A stretch of DNA of 64,000 bases from assembly GCA_040776905.1 (NCBI GenBank), contig JAXGZQ010000003.1:330351-394350 (forward strand). The letters are read 5' to 3'. The notes under the pieces are model-generated. The model searched no databases and was not told the origin of the DNA. It saw only the letters and a list, made by a program, of their open reading frames with translations. The position numbers and the translations under genes are program-made. Positions 1 through 8,298 of this stretch are shown here, piece by piece. Position 1 is the stretch's first letter; each line of letters opens with the position of its first letter. The stretch is from SLHU01 sp009929975. GTDB lineage: Bacteria > Bacillota > Clostridia > Saccharofermentanales > UBA5734.

Positions 1-381
1 CTGGATCAGCGGCAGGCCGCGCAGCCAGGTTGACGCGGCGAGACCGGCAAGGTCTCCGACCACGCCGCCACCGAGCGCGATGACAGGATCCGAGCGGCTC
101 ATACCGGCGGCGTGCAGCTGCTCATACAGCGTCATTAGCTGTTCAGGTGATTTGCTGGACTCTCCCGGCGGAATCACACCGACGCTGACCTGAAAACCGG
201 CCGCAACCAGAGACAGGCGGGCAGTCTCCAGATACAGGCGGCCAACCTGTTCATCGGTCACGATAAATGCCTGCCGCCCACGGCAGCTCGCCGCCGTAAA
301 TTCGCCGAGCCGCTTCAGCGCGCCCTTTTGAATCAGAATCGGATAATCACCATGTCCGGTGCTCGCCATGATTTCAGGCAT
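1..381 (-). CDS. aroB: 3-dehydroquinate synthase, N-terminal part (cut by window edge)
   Basis: This is the first 127 codons of dehydroquinate synthase, the second shikimate-pathway enzyme, which cyclises DAHP to 3-dehydroquinate using NAD and a divalent metal. The reverse-strand translation begins MPEIMASTGHGDYPILIQKG and reaches the family's NAD-binding signature GGGVVGDLAG near residue 110, followed by a WLRG segment. I chose the ATG at 381 because GGGGAGGA lies just upstream; a second ATG at 370 is possible. It is the last visible gene of the leftward tyrA-aroEK-aroF-aroB operon, about 20 bases after the DAHP synthase stop. The catalytic C-terminal half lies outside the window. Confidence 0.9.
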   Translation of the reverse strand, partial: MPEIMASTGHGDYPILIQKGALKRLGEFTAASCRGRQAFIVTDEQVGRLYLETARLSLVAAGFQVSVGVIPPGESSKSPEQLMTLYEQLHAAGMSRSDPVIALGGGVVGDLAGLAASTWLRGLPLIQ

Positions 382-400
382 AAATTCCTCCCCTGCCGCC

Positions 401-1420
401 TTAAGGCAGCGTCCTGCCGACCGCCTGCGCAACCGGGCGCAGCCGTCCGACCAATGCTTCGAACTCGTCCGGAGTCAGCGACTGCTGCCCATCGGACAGC
501 GCCCGCTTAGGATCATTATGCACTTCTATGATCAGTCCGTCTGCCCCTGCGGCGATCGCGGCCTTGGCCAGCGGCTCAACCAGCCAGGCACTCCCTCCGG
601 CGTGACTCGGATCAACAAAGACCGGCAAATGGGTCCGGCTCTTCAAAACCGGGATCGCCGATATGTCGAGGGTGTTGCGGGTGCTGGTTTCAAACGTGCG
701 GATACCCCGTTCGCAAAGAATGATCTGATCATTGCCACCACTCATGATGTATTCGGCCGACATAAGAAGCTCTTCAATCGTATTGGCAAATCCGCGTTTC
801 AGCAAAATCGGACGGCGGACCCGGCCCAATTCCTTCAATAGTTCGAAATTCTGCATGTTACGGGTACCGACCTGGATGACATCGACAAATTCCATGAACA
901 GATCCAACTGGGCCGGATTGGTGATTTCGGAAACGACCGGCAGTCCGGTTGCCATCTTTGCCCGCTTCATCAACATCAATCCTTCAGCCTTCAATCCCTG
1001 AAAAGCATAGGGTGAAGTTCTCGGCTTATACGCACCGCCGCGCAGCATCACCGCACCATTTTGAGCCACCCGTTCAGCGATTTCCCTGATCTGGTCCTCG
1101 GTTTCAACGGAACAGGGTCCGGCCGCGATGCAGATGGCCTTTCCTCCAACGAGACTGTCGCCGATCCGGATCGTCGTATCATCCGGATGAAATTTGCGAT
1201 TGGCCCGCTTATAGGGTTCCTGTACCTTCATGACACGTTCAACATGATCATCCAGTTCAAGCGATTCAACTGAAATGGCCGATGTATCACCGACCAGACC
1301 GATGATCGTCGTGTCACTGCCGTAGATCGGGCTGGTCTGTACGCCATAGCTGGACGTCAGAAAATCACAAAGTTCGGTGACCTTATCCTTTGATATGCCA
1401 TGCTTCAAAATTAAAATCAT
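401..1420 (-). CDS. aroF: 3-deoxy-7-phosphoheptulonate (DAHP) synthase, type I-beta
   Basis: Condenses phosphoenolpyruvate with erythrose 4-phosphate to start the shikimate pathway. The 339-residue protein has an N-terminal ferredoxin-like regulatory domain (about residues 1-90) and then a barrel. Family motifs visible are AGPCSVE (metal-binding Cys), RGGAYKPRTSPYAFQG, and DPSHAGG near the C-terminus. This architecture is that of the Thermotoga-type enzymes, in which the N-terminal domain mediates feedback inhibition by tyrosine or phenylalanine; that role here is inferred. The start has TAGGAGA seven bases upstream. It lies between the aroE-aroK fusion and aroB in one operon, so all intermediates up to shikimate phosphate are handled by neighbouring genes except the 3-dehydroquinase step. 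Confidence 0.95.
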   Translation of the reverse strand: MILILKHGISKDKVTELCDFLTSSYGVQTSPIYGSDTTIIGLVGDTSAISVESLELDDHVERVMKVQEPYKRANRKFHPDDTTIRIGDSLVGGKAICIAAGPCSVETEDQIREIAERVAQNGAVMLRGGAYKPRTSPYAFQGLKAEGLMLMKRAKMATGLPVVSEITNPAQLDLFMEFVDVIQVGTRNMQNFELLKELGRVRRPILLKRGFANTIEELLMSAEYIMSGGNDQIILCERGIRTFETSTRNTLDISAIPVLKSRTHLPVFVDPSHAGGSAWLVEPLAKAAIAAGADGLIIEVHNDPKRALSDGQQSLTPDEFEALVGRLRPVAQAVGRTLP

Positions 1421-1439
1421 TGACTTATCTCCTATCCAA

Positions 1440-2804
1440 TCAATTAAATCCCAGAGTTTCTATGATTTGCCGGGAAACGGATTCCGCCGGTTCATCCGCG
1501 TTGACACGCAGCCAGGCCAGTTTCTGATACAAAGGCCGGCGCTTCACGTAGAGGTCTCGCCAGGCCTCCGGTTTCTGCCGTTCGATCAGCGGCCGGCCGG
1601 TTCCGTGTCCGATCCTCTGTTCGGTGGTCGGCAGTGAAGCATCCAGCCAGATAACCTGACAGGGAAACTGCCGGAGCAAAGTTTGCGCGGCGCTTTCCAG
1701 CAGTGCCCCTCCGCCTGTCGCCAGAACCTGGCTGGTGCCGCTTGCCAGACAGGATTCAAGACAGCTGTGCTCAATCCGACGAAATCCCGCCTCGCCGACA
1801 GAGGCGAAGATATCGGGGATCGACCGTCCCTCCTTGCTCGCGATCTGTTCATCAAGATCAACAAATGGTAGTTTCAAGCGCGCGGCCACCAGACGTCCGG
1901 TGGTTGTTTTTCCACTGCCCATGAAACCGGTCAACAGAATCTGTACCGGGAACCGGCGCAGAATCTCGCGGGCCAGTCCCTGGCGGATCTGACTCAAGGT
2001 TTGCCGCGGCCAGCTGATGCCCGGCTGCCAGATGCGCTGGCTGCTGACCGCCTGACCAAACAGCATGCCCAGTCCGCCATAAGCCGGAATCTTCTGCTCA
2101 CGCGCGGCCAGAACCAGCCGGGTCGCCACCGGATTGTACACGGTGTCATAGATAAAGCGAAAACCAGCCAGCCGGTCAGCCGGGAACGGAAGTCCGTCCG
2201 TATGCGGCCACAGGCCGGCCGGCGTACCATTGAGCAGAACCCATGTCGAACCGGTATGATTCAGATCGACGGTAAGAAGGGGATCCAGGTCGCCGATCTG
2301 AGTGATAGCGGCAATATCCGCGTCCGGATGTTCACTGCGAAGTTCATCGGCCAGCTGTCTGGCCTGTTCAGAACGCCGGGCAAGCAGACGGACCACGGCC
2401 GCCTGCTGATGGAGAGCGGAAACCGCCATGGTCCGACTGACCCCGCCGGCGCCGAGAATAAGCACTGATAGGCCGGCAAGCGGCGGACAATCATCGGCGA
2501 ACGCCGATTCATCCGTATTATGGCCTGTCCGGCCGCAGATCGTGTTCACCGCATGGTTGCGCCGGGCTGACTCATCAAGACAGTCAAGAAAGGGAATAAC
2601 AGCCTGCTTGTGCGGAATTGTGCAGTTGAGTCCGTCATACCTCTGAAGCAGCCCGGGCAGACGGACCGCCAGATGGTCAGGCTCGAGATCAATCAGATCA
2701 TACGTTCCGCTGCGTCCGGCTGCCTGAAGCAGCGCCGCGTGGATCGCAGGTGACAGACTGTGTGCGACAGGATGTCCGATCAGGCCGAATCTAGTCACAG
2801 ACAT
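1440..2804 (-). CDS. aroE-aroK: Fused shikimate dehydrogenase - shikimate kinase
   Basis: A single 454-residue ORF carries two shikimate-pathway enzymes. Residues 1 to about 285 are shikimate dehydrogenase: the substrate loop GHPVAHSLSP, the catalytic-lysine motif NCTIPHK, NTDESAF and the NADP loop GAGGVSRT, ending with YGGLGMLFGQA. Residues from about 290 are shikimate kinase: P-loop LTGFMGSGKTTTGRL, DLDEQI, FRRIEH, ATGGGA and the lid arginine in GTGRPLIE. Each half is of normal length for its family, so this is a true fusion rather than a remnant. It reduces 3-dehydroshikimate and then phosphorylates shikimate. GGAGGCCGG precedes the ATG. The gene overlaps the end of tyrA by 14 bases, which suggests coupled translation. 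Confidence 0.93.
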   Translation of the reverse strand: MSVTRFGLIGHPVAHSLSPAIHAALLQAAGRSGTYDLIDLEPDHLAVRLPGLLQRYDGLNCTIPHKQAVIPFLDCLDESARRNHAVNTICGRTGHNTDESAFADDCPPLAGLSVLILGAGGVSRTMAVSALHQQAAVVRLLARRSEQARQLADELRSEHPDADIAAITQIGDLDPLLTVDLNHTGSTWVLLNGTPAGLWPHTDGLPFPADRLAGFRFIYDTVYNPVATRLVLAAREQKIPAYGGLGMLFGQAVSSQRIWQPGISWPRQTLSQIRQGLAREILRRFPVQILLTGFMGSGKTTTGRLVAARLKLPFVDLDEQIASKEGRSIPDIFASVGEAGFRRIEHSCLESCLASGTSQVLATGGGALLESAAQTLLRQFPCQVIWLDASLPTTEQRIGHGTGRPLIERQKPEAWRDLYVKRRPLYQKLAWLRVNADEPAESVSRQIIETLGFN

Positions 2805-3960
2805 AACCGGCCTCCTCCAGAATCCAGGCGGCTTTGGCGGCCTGGTCGCTGCTGGCGATCAAAAGCTGGAGAACGCCGCCTTCATAAGCCCTTGACTCAC
2901 GGATCCGGATATTGCTGATATTGATCCCCTGCTCACCCAGCAGGGTGGTAATTCGTCCGAGTTCACCCGGACGATCGTGGATAAAGACGGTCAGTGGACT
3001 CTGGCTGATCAGGGCACCACGGCCGTCAACCGGCAGGGTGTTGCGGTAAAAACCTGCCTGGAAAAAGAACTTCTCCAGTCCGGCTGTGTCCTTCGTGTAT
3101 AAATCGTTGCGAAATGACTGGATCAACTCAAGAAACTGATCAAGAATCGGGACGAGATACGGTGCTGAGTGCTGGCAGATATCGGTCCATAGCCGCGGGT
3201 TCGCTGAGGCGATCCGGGTAATATCTCTGAAACCGCCGGCTGCCAGGCGGGCAAGATCGCCCTGGTCAAGACGAGCCGCCAGCAGAGACAGTGCCGATGC
3301 GGCGACATGTGGCAGATGGCTGACCGCGGCGACAGCCTGATCGTGCGCTTCCGCTGACATGCGCAGCGGCGTCGCACCAATCTGGCGGATCAGCTGCTCC
3401 AGTTGTTCCATTCGATCGAGCGGCAGCTGGCTGCCGGGCCGGACACACAGGATATAAAGGGCATTCTCAAACAGGGACTCTGACGCATGGGCATAGCCGC
3501 GGCGTTCGGATCCGGCCATCGGGTGCCCTCCGATGAAACGGTCCAGCACCAATCCGGACATGATGGGCTGTTTGACACTGGCCGCGTCGGTTATCAGCCC
3601 GGAACAGACCCGCGCGGCTTGCAGCGCCATCGGGATGACAGCATCAACCGGAGTGCAGACAAAAACGATCTCGCAGGGTGCCAGCAGATGCCAGCTATCG
3701 TCCGGGTTGTCCGGTTGATCCGATAATGTGTCATTGGCTGAGTTGAGAACACCGCCGGCTTTCAGTACACCTTCCGCCAGAGCCCGATCAATGACATCCG
3801 CATCGCGGTCGAGTCCCGTAACCCTGGCCCCGGCACGCGATGCCAACGCTCTGGCCAGCGATCCTCCGATCAGCCCAAGACCGACAATACCGACCTCAAT
3901 CGGTCTGGCTTGACGATCAGCCTGTTCAACTGGCAATTTTTTGTATATGGACAACGACAT
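2791..3960 (-). CDS. tyrA: Prephenate dehydrogenase with C-terminal ACT domain
   Basis: Oxidatively decarboxylates prephenate to 4-hydroxyphenylpyruvate in tyrosine synthesis. The 389-residue protein starts with a Rossmann NAD-binding fold (GIVGLGLIGGSLARAL, about residues 24-39), then the catalytic-histidine loop GGHPMAGSERRG and the helical segment GGFRDITRIASANPRLW. The last 75 residues form an ACT domain (FIHDRPGELGRITTLLGEQG), expected to bind an amino acid, most likely tyrosine, as feedback effector. It is the first gene of the leftward aromatic operon and lies directly behind a candidate promoter at 4014-4042. GAGG lies about nine bases before the ATG. Confidence 0.94.
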   Translation of the reverse strand: MSLSIYKKLPVEQADRQARPIEVGIVGLGLIGGSLARALASRAGARVTGLDRDADVIDRALAEGVLKAGGVLNSANDTLSDQPDNPDDSWHLLAPCEIVFVCTPVDAVIPMALQAARVCSGLITDAASVKQPIMSGLVLDRFIGGHPMAGSERRGYAHASESLFENALYILCVRPGSQLPLDRMEQLEQLIRQIGATPLRMSAEAHDQAVAAVSHLPHVAASALSLLAARLDQGDLARLAAGGFRDITRIASANPRLWTDICQHSAPYLVPILDQFLELIQSFRNDLYTKDTAGLEKFFFQAGFYRNTLPVDGRGALISQSPLTVFIHDRPGELGRITTLLGEQGINISNIRIRESRAYEGGVLQLLIASSDQAAKAAWILEEAGYVCD

Positions 3961-4013
3961 GACAGCAGCCTCATTTCAAGTCAGCCTTTTCGACAGCGAA
4001 CGCTTATCCTATT

Positions 4014-4042
4014 ATTGTGTTCGGCCGTCTGGCTCACGTCAA
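4014..4042 (-). promoter_or_regulatory. Candidate promoter of the tyrA-aro operon
   Basis: Reading the minus strand, TTGACG (4037-4042) is followed after 17 bases by CACAAT (4014-4019), a sigma-A-like arrangement with a strong -35 and a moderate -10. The expected start of transcription is near 4007, leaving a leader of roughly 45 bases before tyrA, too short for a T-box or other large riboswitch. Confidence 0.5.
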
Positions 4043-4082
4043 GGCAATATCATGAATAAAAGTAATGATTTCATGCTGAGCG

Positions 4083-5153
4083 TCAGGCAGGCGGCAGCCC
4101 GGCAAAACGGCGAAGTGCCTCTTGATTCACAGAGTACAGCATGGCTTCAGCCTCGCCGATCAGCTGGTTCGTCAATAAGCCGGCCACGCTGCGGTCCATC
4201 GACATCATGCCGGCGGCCGCGTTCATCTGGATCACACCGTCAATCTGCGGCACCTTGCCATCACGGATCATGTTGCGGACCGCGCTGTTGGCTTTCATGA
4301 TTTCAAACGCGGGCAGCCGGTCGCCGGTTCGTGTCGGAATCAACTGCTGTGAGACGACCGCCTGGAGAACTGTCGACAGCTGAACCCGGATCTGCTGCTG
4401 CTGTTCAGGCGGGAACACATCAATGATACGGTCAATTGTTTTGGCGGCACCGACGGTGTGCAGAGTAGAAAAAACCAGATGACCGGTTTCAGCAGCGGTC
4501 AGCGCGATGGAAATTGTTTCCAGATCACGCATCTCTCCGATCAGGATGACATCCGGCGACTGGCGCAGCGCGGCGCGCAGCGCATGCTGGTAATTACGGC
4601 TGTCTGATCCAATCTCACGCTGGTTGACAATGCTGTGCCGGTGGTGATGCAGGTATTCGATCGGATCCTCCAATGTCAGGATATGACAGGCTCTGGTCTG
4701 GTTGATTCGATCGATCAGCGCGGCCAGAGTGGTTGTCTTGCCGCATCCGGTCGGTCCTGTGACCAGAACCAGACCTTTCCGCTCGTCAGCCAGATCCATG
4801 ATCGCCGCGGGAATGCCCAGTTTTTTCGGATCCGGCAATACGGTAAAGATCCGTCGTACGGAAATCGCGAAAGAACCGCGCTGCTGGAAGACATTGACCC
4901 TGAAACGGCCGATCTCAGGCAGTGAAAATGAAAAATCAACTTCACCATGCTCGAGAAACGACTGATAATCCCGGTCATGGACAAACAACTGGCGGGCATA
5001 CCGCTCAGCGTCATCCTGATGAATCACCGCATCATCCTTGCGGGGAACAATACTGCCGCCGATCTTGAGCATCGGCGGTAATCCGACGGTGATGAAAAGA
5101 TCTGAGGCGTCAGTCTCAACGACCTCCCTGAGCAGCTCGATCATGAATTCCAT
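4083..5153 (-). CDS. pilT: PilT-family type IV pilus retraction ATPase
   Basis: Hexameric cytoplasmic ATPase that powers pilus retraction or pilus dynamics. The 356-residue protein has the Walker A motif GPTGCGKTTT (about residue 130), the Asp box LTLEDPIEY, the Walker B-like LIGEMRDLETI, the His box HLVFSTLHT and the C-terminal AVRNMIRDGK, which corresponds to the AIRNLIRE motif needed for retraction in PilT. Length is typical of PilT and clearly shorter than the extension ATPase PilB. It is the last gene of the pilus-like operon; its ATG shares one base with the stop of the preceding gene (TGATG), with GGGAGGGA upstream. No PilB gene occurs in the window. Confidence 0.92.
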   Translation of the reverse strand: MEFMIELLREVVETDASDLFITVGLPPMLKIGGSIVPRKDDAVIHQDDAERYARQLFVHDRDYQSFLEHGEVDFSFSLPEIGRFRVNVFQQRGSFAISVRRIFTVLPDPKKLGIPAAIMDLADERKGLVLVTGPTGCGKTTTLAALIDRINQTRACHILTLEDPIEYLHHHRHSIVNQREIGSDSRNYQHALRAALRQSPDVILIGEMRDLETISIALTAAETGHLVFSTLHTVGAAKTIDRIIDVFPPEQQQQIRVQLSTVLQAVVSQQLIPTRTGDRLPAFEIMKANSAVRNMIRDGKVPQIDGVIQMNAAAGMMSMDRSVAGLLTNQLIGEAEAMLYSVNQEALRRFAGLPPA

Positions 5154-5677
5154 CAGTCAGTTCCCTCCCATCGGTCGAACGCGCTGTCATCTTCCGGAAT
5201 CGGCGGCTGCCATTGCTGCCAGCCCATGATACGGAGCTTGGCGCCAGTCTCCACAGTCAATACCTTAATCGTCAGCTGAATGCCCTGCCCGGACCATTCC
5301 GGCTGATAGACCAGAACATGCAGCATCAAGCCATCATTCTGCCGGCTGAGCGAAAAATCACCGATCGCGGGGTCGGCTGCGAGCCAGTCTGACAGATCAC
5401 GCTGCAGACTTTCTCCCGACTGCCCGGACTGTTCGCTGGTCCGGACTATTTCGTCCAGGCTTGCATAAACATATTCGGCAAGCGAATCCGCCTGATAGTA
5501 CTGCCGGTTCCAGTCAGCCCGGCGCGAGGCCAGCCGCTGATCAGCCGCAGCCGTTACCAGCGCGAGCACACCGAAGAAAATCAGCACCACAATCAGTAGC
5601 ACAATCAAAACTGAGGCGGCACCTTTGCGGCTGCGCCAGAGATTTCGTCCAGCCCGGCCATGTCCAACAGGCTTCAC
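5153..5677 (-). CDS. PilX-like pilus assembly protein, one membrane segment
   Basis: A 174-residue protein with a positively charged N-terminus and a single strongly hydrophobic segment (ASVLIVLLIVVLIFFGVLAL, about residues 21-40), then the pattern RQYYQADSLAEYVYASLDEI, commonly seen after the membrane helix of PilX-type and clostridial pilus assembly proteins. There is no prepilin cleavage glycine followed by a F/Y-T-L-x-E motif. Position between prepilin-like genes and pilT supports a role in the pilus machine. Translation starts at GTG, overlapping the upstream stop by four bases (GTGA) with GGAGG seven bases before it. The precise function is unknown. Confidence 0.7.
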   Translation of the reverse strand: MKPVGHGRAGRNLWRSRKGAASVLIVLLIVVLIFFGVLALVTAAADQRLASRRADWNRQYYQADSLAEYVYASLDEIVRTSEQSGQSGESLQRDLSDWLAADPAIGDFSLSRQNDGLMLHVLVYQPEWSGQGIQLTIKVLTVETGAKLRIMGWQQWQPPIPEDDSAFDRWEGTD

Positions 5678-6156
5678 GGTCTCACCTCCACCGGATCATA
5701 CCGCGATACCGTCAGCTCGTACAACGGGTCATGCCCGTCAGGTGTGAGACCCGAGATCACAATATTCAAATCCAGAAGATCAGCCGCCATGCGTTGGGAT
5801 CCGCCTGCCGTCATCGGATGTGGCTGGAGAGTCAAAGTCGCTGTGAATGCCGCCTGTTCAGCCGGACAGATCTGGAAGTCATCATCCAGAGTACGGCGGA
5901 TCGAAGCGCCTGCCACCCGATTCGCGGCCAATTCCAGAATTTCAGCCGACGCGTTTTCCAGAGACGGTCGTTTCCACTCCTCAGCCCATTCCGAACTCAA
6001 CCGTACCGCCTGGTCGAGATGCTCCGCCTGTCGGGAGAATCGTTCAGCACCGGCAAACAACTGGACCACAAAAACGCTGAAAAAAGCGAGCATCGCGACG
6101 GCCATGATCATTTCTGCCAATGTGAATCCGCGGCGGCGCGTCTTCAGCCGATTCAT
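5674..6156 (-). CDS. Prepilin-like protein (minor pseudopilin, PilV/GspI-like)
   Basis: A 160-residue protein with a class III signal peptide: basic leader MNRLKTRRRG, predicted cleavage before the phenylalanine of FTLAEMIMAVAMLAFF, and the conserved glutamate at mature position 5. The hydrophobic helix runs to about residue 32, after which a soluble domain follows without a recognisable fold. Such proteins are processed by a prepilin peptidase (not in this window) and assembled into the pilus or pseudopilus tip. The ATG overlaps the upstream stop (ATGA) and has AAGGAGGA before it, so translation is coupled within the operon. Confidence 0.82.
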   Translation of the reverse strand: MNRLKTRRRGFTLAEMIMAVAMLAFFSVFVVQLFAGAERFSRQAEHLDQAVRLSSEWAEEWKRPSLENASAEILELAANRVAGASIRRTLDDDFQICPAEQAAFTATLTLQPHPMTAGGSQRMAADLLDLNIVISGLTPDGHDPLYELTVSRYDPVEVRP

Positions 6157-6677
6157 GATGATCCTCCTTCACTGCGCAGTGTGAATGTCCGCGTCTGTGT
6201 TGTCAGGACACCGCTGTCTGAACGTCGGCTCATCCGCACCTGTAATGTGTCTTCGGTCAGATGATCAAAGAACACCTGGTCCATGGCCACGATGCGGCTG
6301 CCCATTTCTGCTGTGATATCGGCATCCGGCCGGGTCAGCAGTTCACAAAGATATCCATCATACTCATAAATCCACAGGTTGTAGACGACATCAGCATAGG
6401 ATCGCTGAATTCTCAAAACTGGCCTGGCCATTTCAGCGGTATTGGCAAACGGAGCGTTCATCACAGTCACAGCTCCGGAAACATCGTGCTGTTTCATCCT
6501 GACATCAAGATAAGACAGCCCGACTCTCAGGTCTGACTGAACATCCTGTTTCTGGACCAATCGTGAATAGGACTGGCTGCCGATACCGGTCAGCGAAAAG
6601 ACGGCCATCGCGATAAAGAGCAGTAGAAACATGACCAGAACAAGTTCGATCAAGGTGTATCCCCGTTTATGTCCCAT
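6153..6677 (-). CDS. Prepilin-like protein, clostridial DUF4860-type
   Basis: A 174-residue prepilin-like protein: short basic leader MGHKRG, cleavage expected before YTLIELVLVMFLLLF, glutamate at mature position 5, then a C-terminal domain with the segments RVGLSYLDVRMKQHD and VMNAPF that I recognise, from memory only, as resembling clostridial DUF4860 proteins. An ATG at 6695 would add six residues, but GGGGAG lies six bases before the ATG at 6677, so I used that start. The gene overlaps the upstream gene by 11 bases. It probably contributes a minor subunit to the pilus-like structure. Confidence 0.78.
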   Translation of the reverse strand: MGHKRGYTLIELVLVMFLLLFIAMAVFSLTGIGSQSYSRLVQKQDVQSDLRVGLSYLDVRMKQHDVSGAVTVMNAPFANTAEMARPVLRIQRSYADVVYNLWIYEYDGYLCELLTRPDADITAEMGSRIVAMDQVFFDHLTEDTLQVRMSRRSDSGVLTTQTRTFTLRSEGGSS

Positions 6678-7032
6678 CGGCAGCTCCCCATTCATCTGTC
6701 GGCATCATCTCAAACGGGGTTTCAGCCAGTCGGATATCAATGATCGGCGGCAGATTTCCGGCTACGACCTCGTAATACACCGTATAGCGCTCAAGCGAAA
6801 TGGACAGGCCATAATGCGCTTCGAGATAGGCCAGATTCGGCGGATACGTCCCCTCCAGGGCATAGCACTGGCGCACAGTCCGCTCAATCGCGTTCCGCGC
6901 GGTCTGGAGACCGGCCTGCCGGCTCTGTTCATCAATCCGACCCATGATCCGGCCCACAGAAAACAGAACCGCGAGCGAGACTAGCAGCGCGATCACAGTA
7001 CTGATCATTTTGAACGGGACAGACCGCAGCAT
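6667..7032 (-). CDS. Small single-pass membrane protein of the pilus operon
   Basis: A 121-residue protein with one N-terminal membrane helix (about residues 10-28, ISTVIALLVSLAVLFSVGRI) followed by a soluble domain containing TARNAIERTVRQCYALEG and TYPPNLAYLEAHYGL. The arrangement resembles a small pilin-like protein without a cleavable class III leader. Proteins of this type sit beside pilC and prepilin genes in clostridia, but I do not know a defined function. I used the ATG at 7032 because AAGGAG lies six bases upstream; a TTG at 7038 overlaps that site. It follows pilC by 22 bases. Confidence 0.7.
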   Translation of the reverse strand: MLRSVPFKMISTVIALLVSLAVLFSVGRIMGRIDEQSRQAGLQTARNAIERTVRQCYALEGTYPPNLAYLEAHYGLSISLERYTVYYEVVAGNLPPIIDIRLAETPFEMMPTDEWGAADGT

Positions 7033-7054
7033 AGACAACTCCTTCAGATCAGAT

Positions 7055-8110
7055 TCAACCGATCGAGGCCATGATTTCGACCAGCGGCAGCATGACCGTC
7101 AGCAGGATCGCGCCGACGATCAAGGACAGGATGACGACAAGCAAAGGTTCCGCGACACTCGCCAGCCGGGTCAGACGATGATCAATCTCGTCTTCATACT
7201 GGCTGGCGATCCGGTACATCACCTGATCCAGATCACCGGTCCGGTTGCCGAGCGACAGCATCCGGATAAAAAGGCGGGGAAAAAGCGCTGTCTCCTGCAA
7301 GGCCGTAAACGCGTCTTCACCGCGGCTGACCCGCTCACGGCATTCCCTGACGCGTGATGTGACCAGTGAGTTATCCATAATTCCTTCCGTCATTTCCAGC
7401 GCGGTTTCAAAATCAATCGCGCTGCGCAGCAGATAGGCCATGGACATGGAAAAACGGGATGTGTAGATTTTTCGGTACAGGGGACCGACCAGCGGCAGTG
7501 ACAGGCGGGCACGATCCATCAGACGACGGCCGGACGGATTGCGGCGCAGCCAGAGGATGACGGCGATCGCTGCGAGAATCAGAGTCGGAAGAAGCCAGAA
7601 CCAGTGTCGGGCCAGCAGACGGCCGAACGACATCAGCGCCAGTGAAAAAGGCGGCATCTGACCACCGAAGGAAGTCAGGATCTGTTGGAAAACAGGGAGA
7701 ACCCGGACGATCAGAAGGATGATGACCGCGATCATCATCACCAGAAGAATCATCGGATAGAGCAGACTGCTGCGCACCTTGCGGCGAAGCCGGGCGTCAC
7801 GGTCGTAAAACAGTGACAGGCTGGACATGATCTGATCGAGATGACCGGACATTTCTCCGATCCGGGTCATCTGCACCAGATACATCGGAAAGCCGCCGAT
7901 TGTCTCCATCGCGTCCGAAAGCGGGATCATCGCCCGCATCTCGATCGCCAGTTTTGCCAGCACCTGAGTCAGACGCGGCAGATCAGAACTTTCGGCCAGA
8001 AGATCAATACCTTCTGGAAGCGGAATGCCTGATTTCTGGACCAGGGCAATCTGTTCGCATAACCAGGCAAGTTCCGTTGATTCGAGCGTCACAGTACTGT
8101 TCTTTGCCAT
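7055..8110 (-). CDS. pilC: PilC/GspF-family inner-membrane platform protein
   Basis: Polytopic membrane protein that anchors type IV pilus or type II secretion machinery and couples it to the motor ATPases. The 351-residue protein has two copies of the GspF cytoplasmic domain (about residues 10-135 and 220-330) each followed by hydrophobic segments, e.g. YPMILLVMMIAVIILLIVRV and a C-terminal VVILSLIVGAILLTVMLPLV. The second repeat shows LSLGNRTGDLDQV. I used the ATG at 8110, preceded by GGGGGG; an in-frame ATG at 8197 would add an unlikely 29-residue extension. It is the first gene of the pilus-like operon, about 70 bases after a candidate promoter. Confidence 0.9.
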   Translation of the reverse strand: MAKNSTVTLESTELAWLCEQIALVQKSGIPLPEGIDLLAESSDLPRLTQVLAKLAIEMRAMIPLSDAMETIGGFPMYLVQMTRIGEMSGHLDQIMSSLSLFYDRDARLRRKVRSSLLYPMILLVMMIAVIILLIVRVLPVFQQILTSFGGQMPPFSLALMSFGRLLARHWFWLLPTLILAAIAVILWLRRNPSGRRLMDRARLSLPLVGPLYRKIYTSRFSMSMAYLLRSAIDFETALEMTEGIMDNSLVTSRVRECRERVSRGEDAFTALQETALFPRLFIRMLSLGNRTGDLDQVMYRIASQYEDEIDHRLTRLASVAEPLLVVILSLIVGAILLTVMLPLVEIMASIG

Positions 8111-8186
8111 GTAGCCCCCCTGACGGGCACTCGCTCGCGGGATCACCGCTGCCGACCCGTGTGTTGTCATATGAATACGCAGTTTA

Positions 8187-8215
8187 ATTATACACATCCG
8201 GCAAGGGGTTGACCA
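8187..8215 (-). promoter_or_regulatory. Candidate promoter of the pilus-like operon
   Basis: On the minus strand TGGTCA (8210-8215) and a perfect TATAAT (8187-8192) are separated by 17 bases. Transcription would start near 8180. It lies back to back with the candidate promoter of the lipoprotein gene. Confidence 0.45.
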
Positions 8216-8219
8216 TCCG

Positions 8220-8249
8220 TTGCGATTGCTTCAGTCAACAGTATATAAT
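8220..8249 (+). promoter_or_regulatory. Candidate promoter of the transglutaminase lipoprotein gene
   Basis: TTGCGA (8220-8225) and TATAAT (8244-8249) are 18 bases apart on the plus strand. The expected start is near 8256, about 40 bases before the GTG chosen for the gene. A second -35-like TTGACC at 8209 is too far from the -10. Confidence 0.5.
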
Positions 8250-8298
8250 GAGCCTGTTCAGTGATTACTCAGGTCAACGGAGAAAGGAAGGTGACAGT

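Noticed and set aside
3961..4082. T-box or other riboswitch before the aromatic operon
   Set aside because: The leader predicted from the promoter is about 45 bases and contains no T-box sequence or antiterminator-terminator pair.
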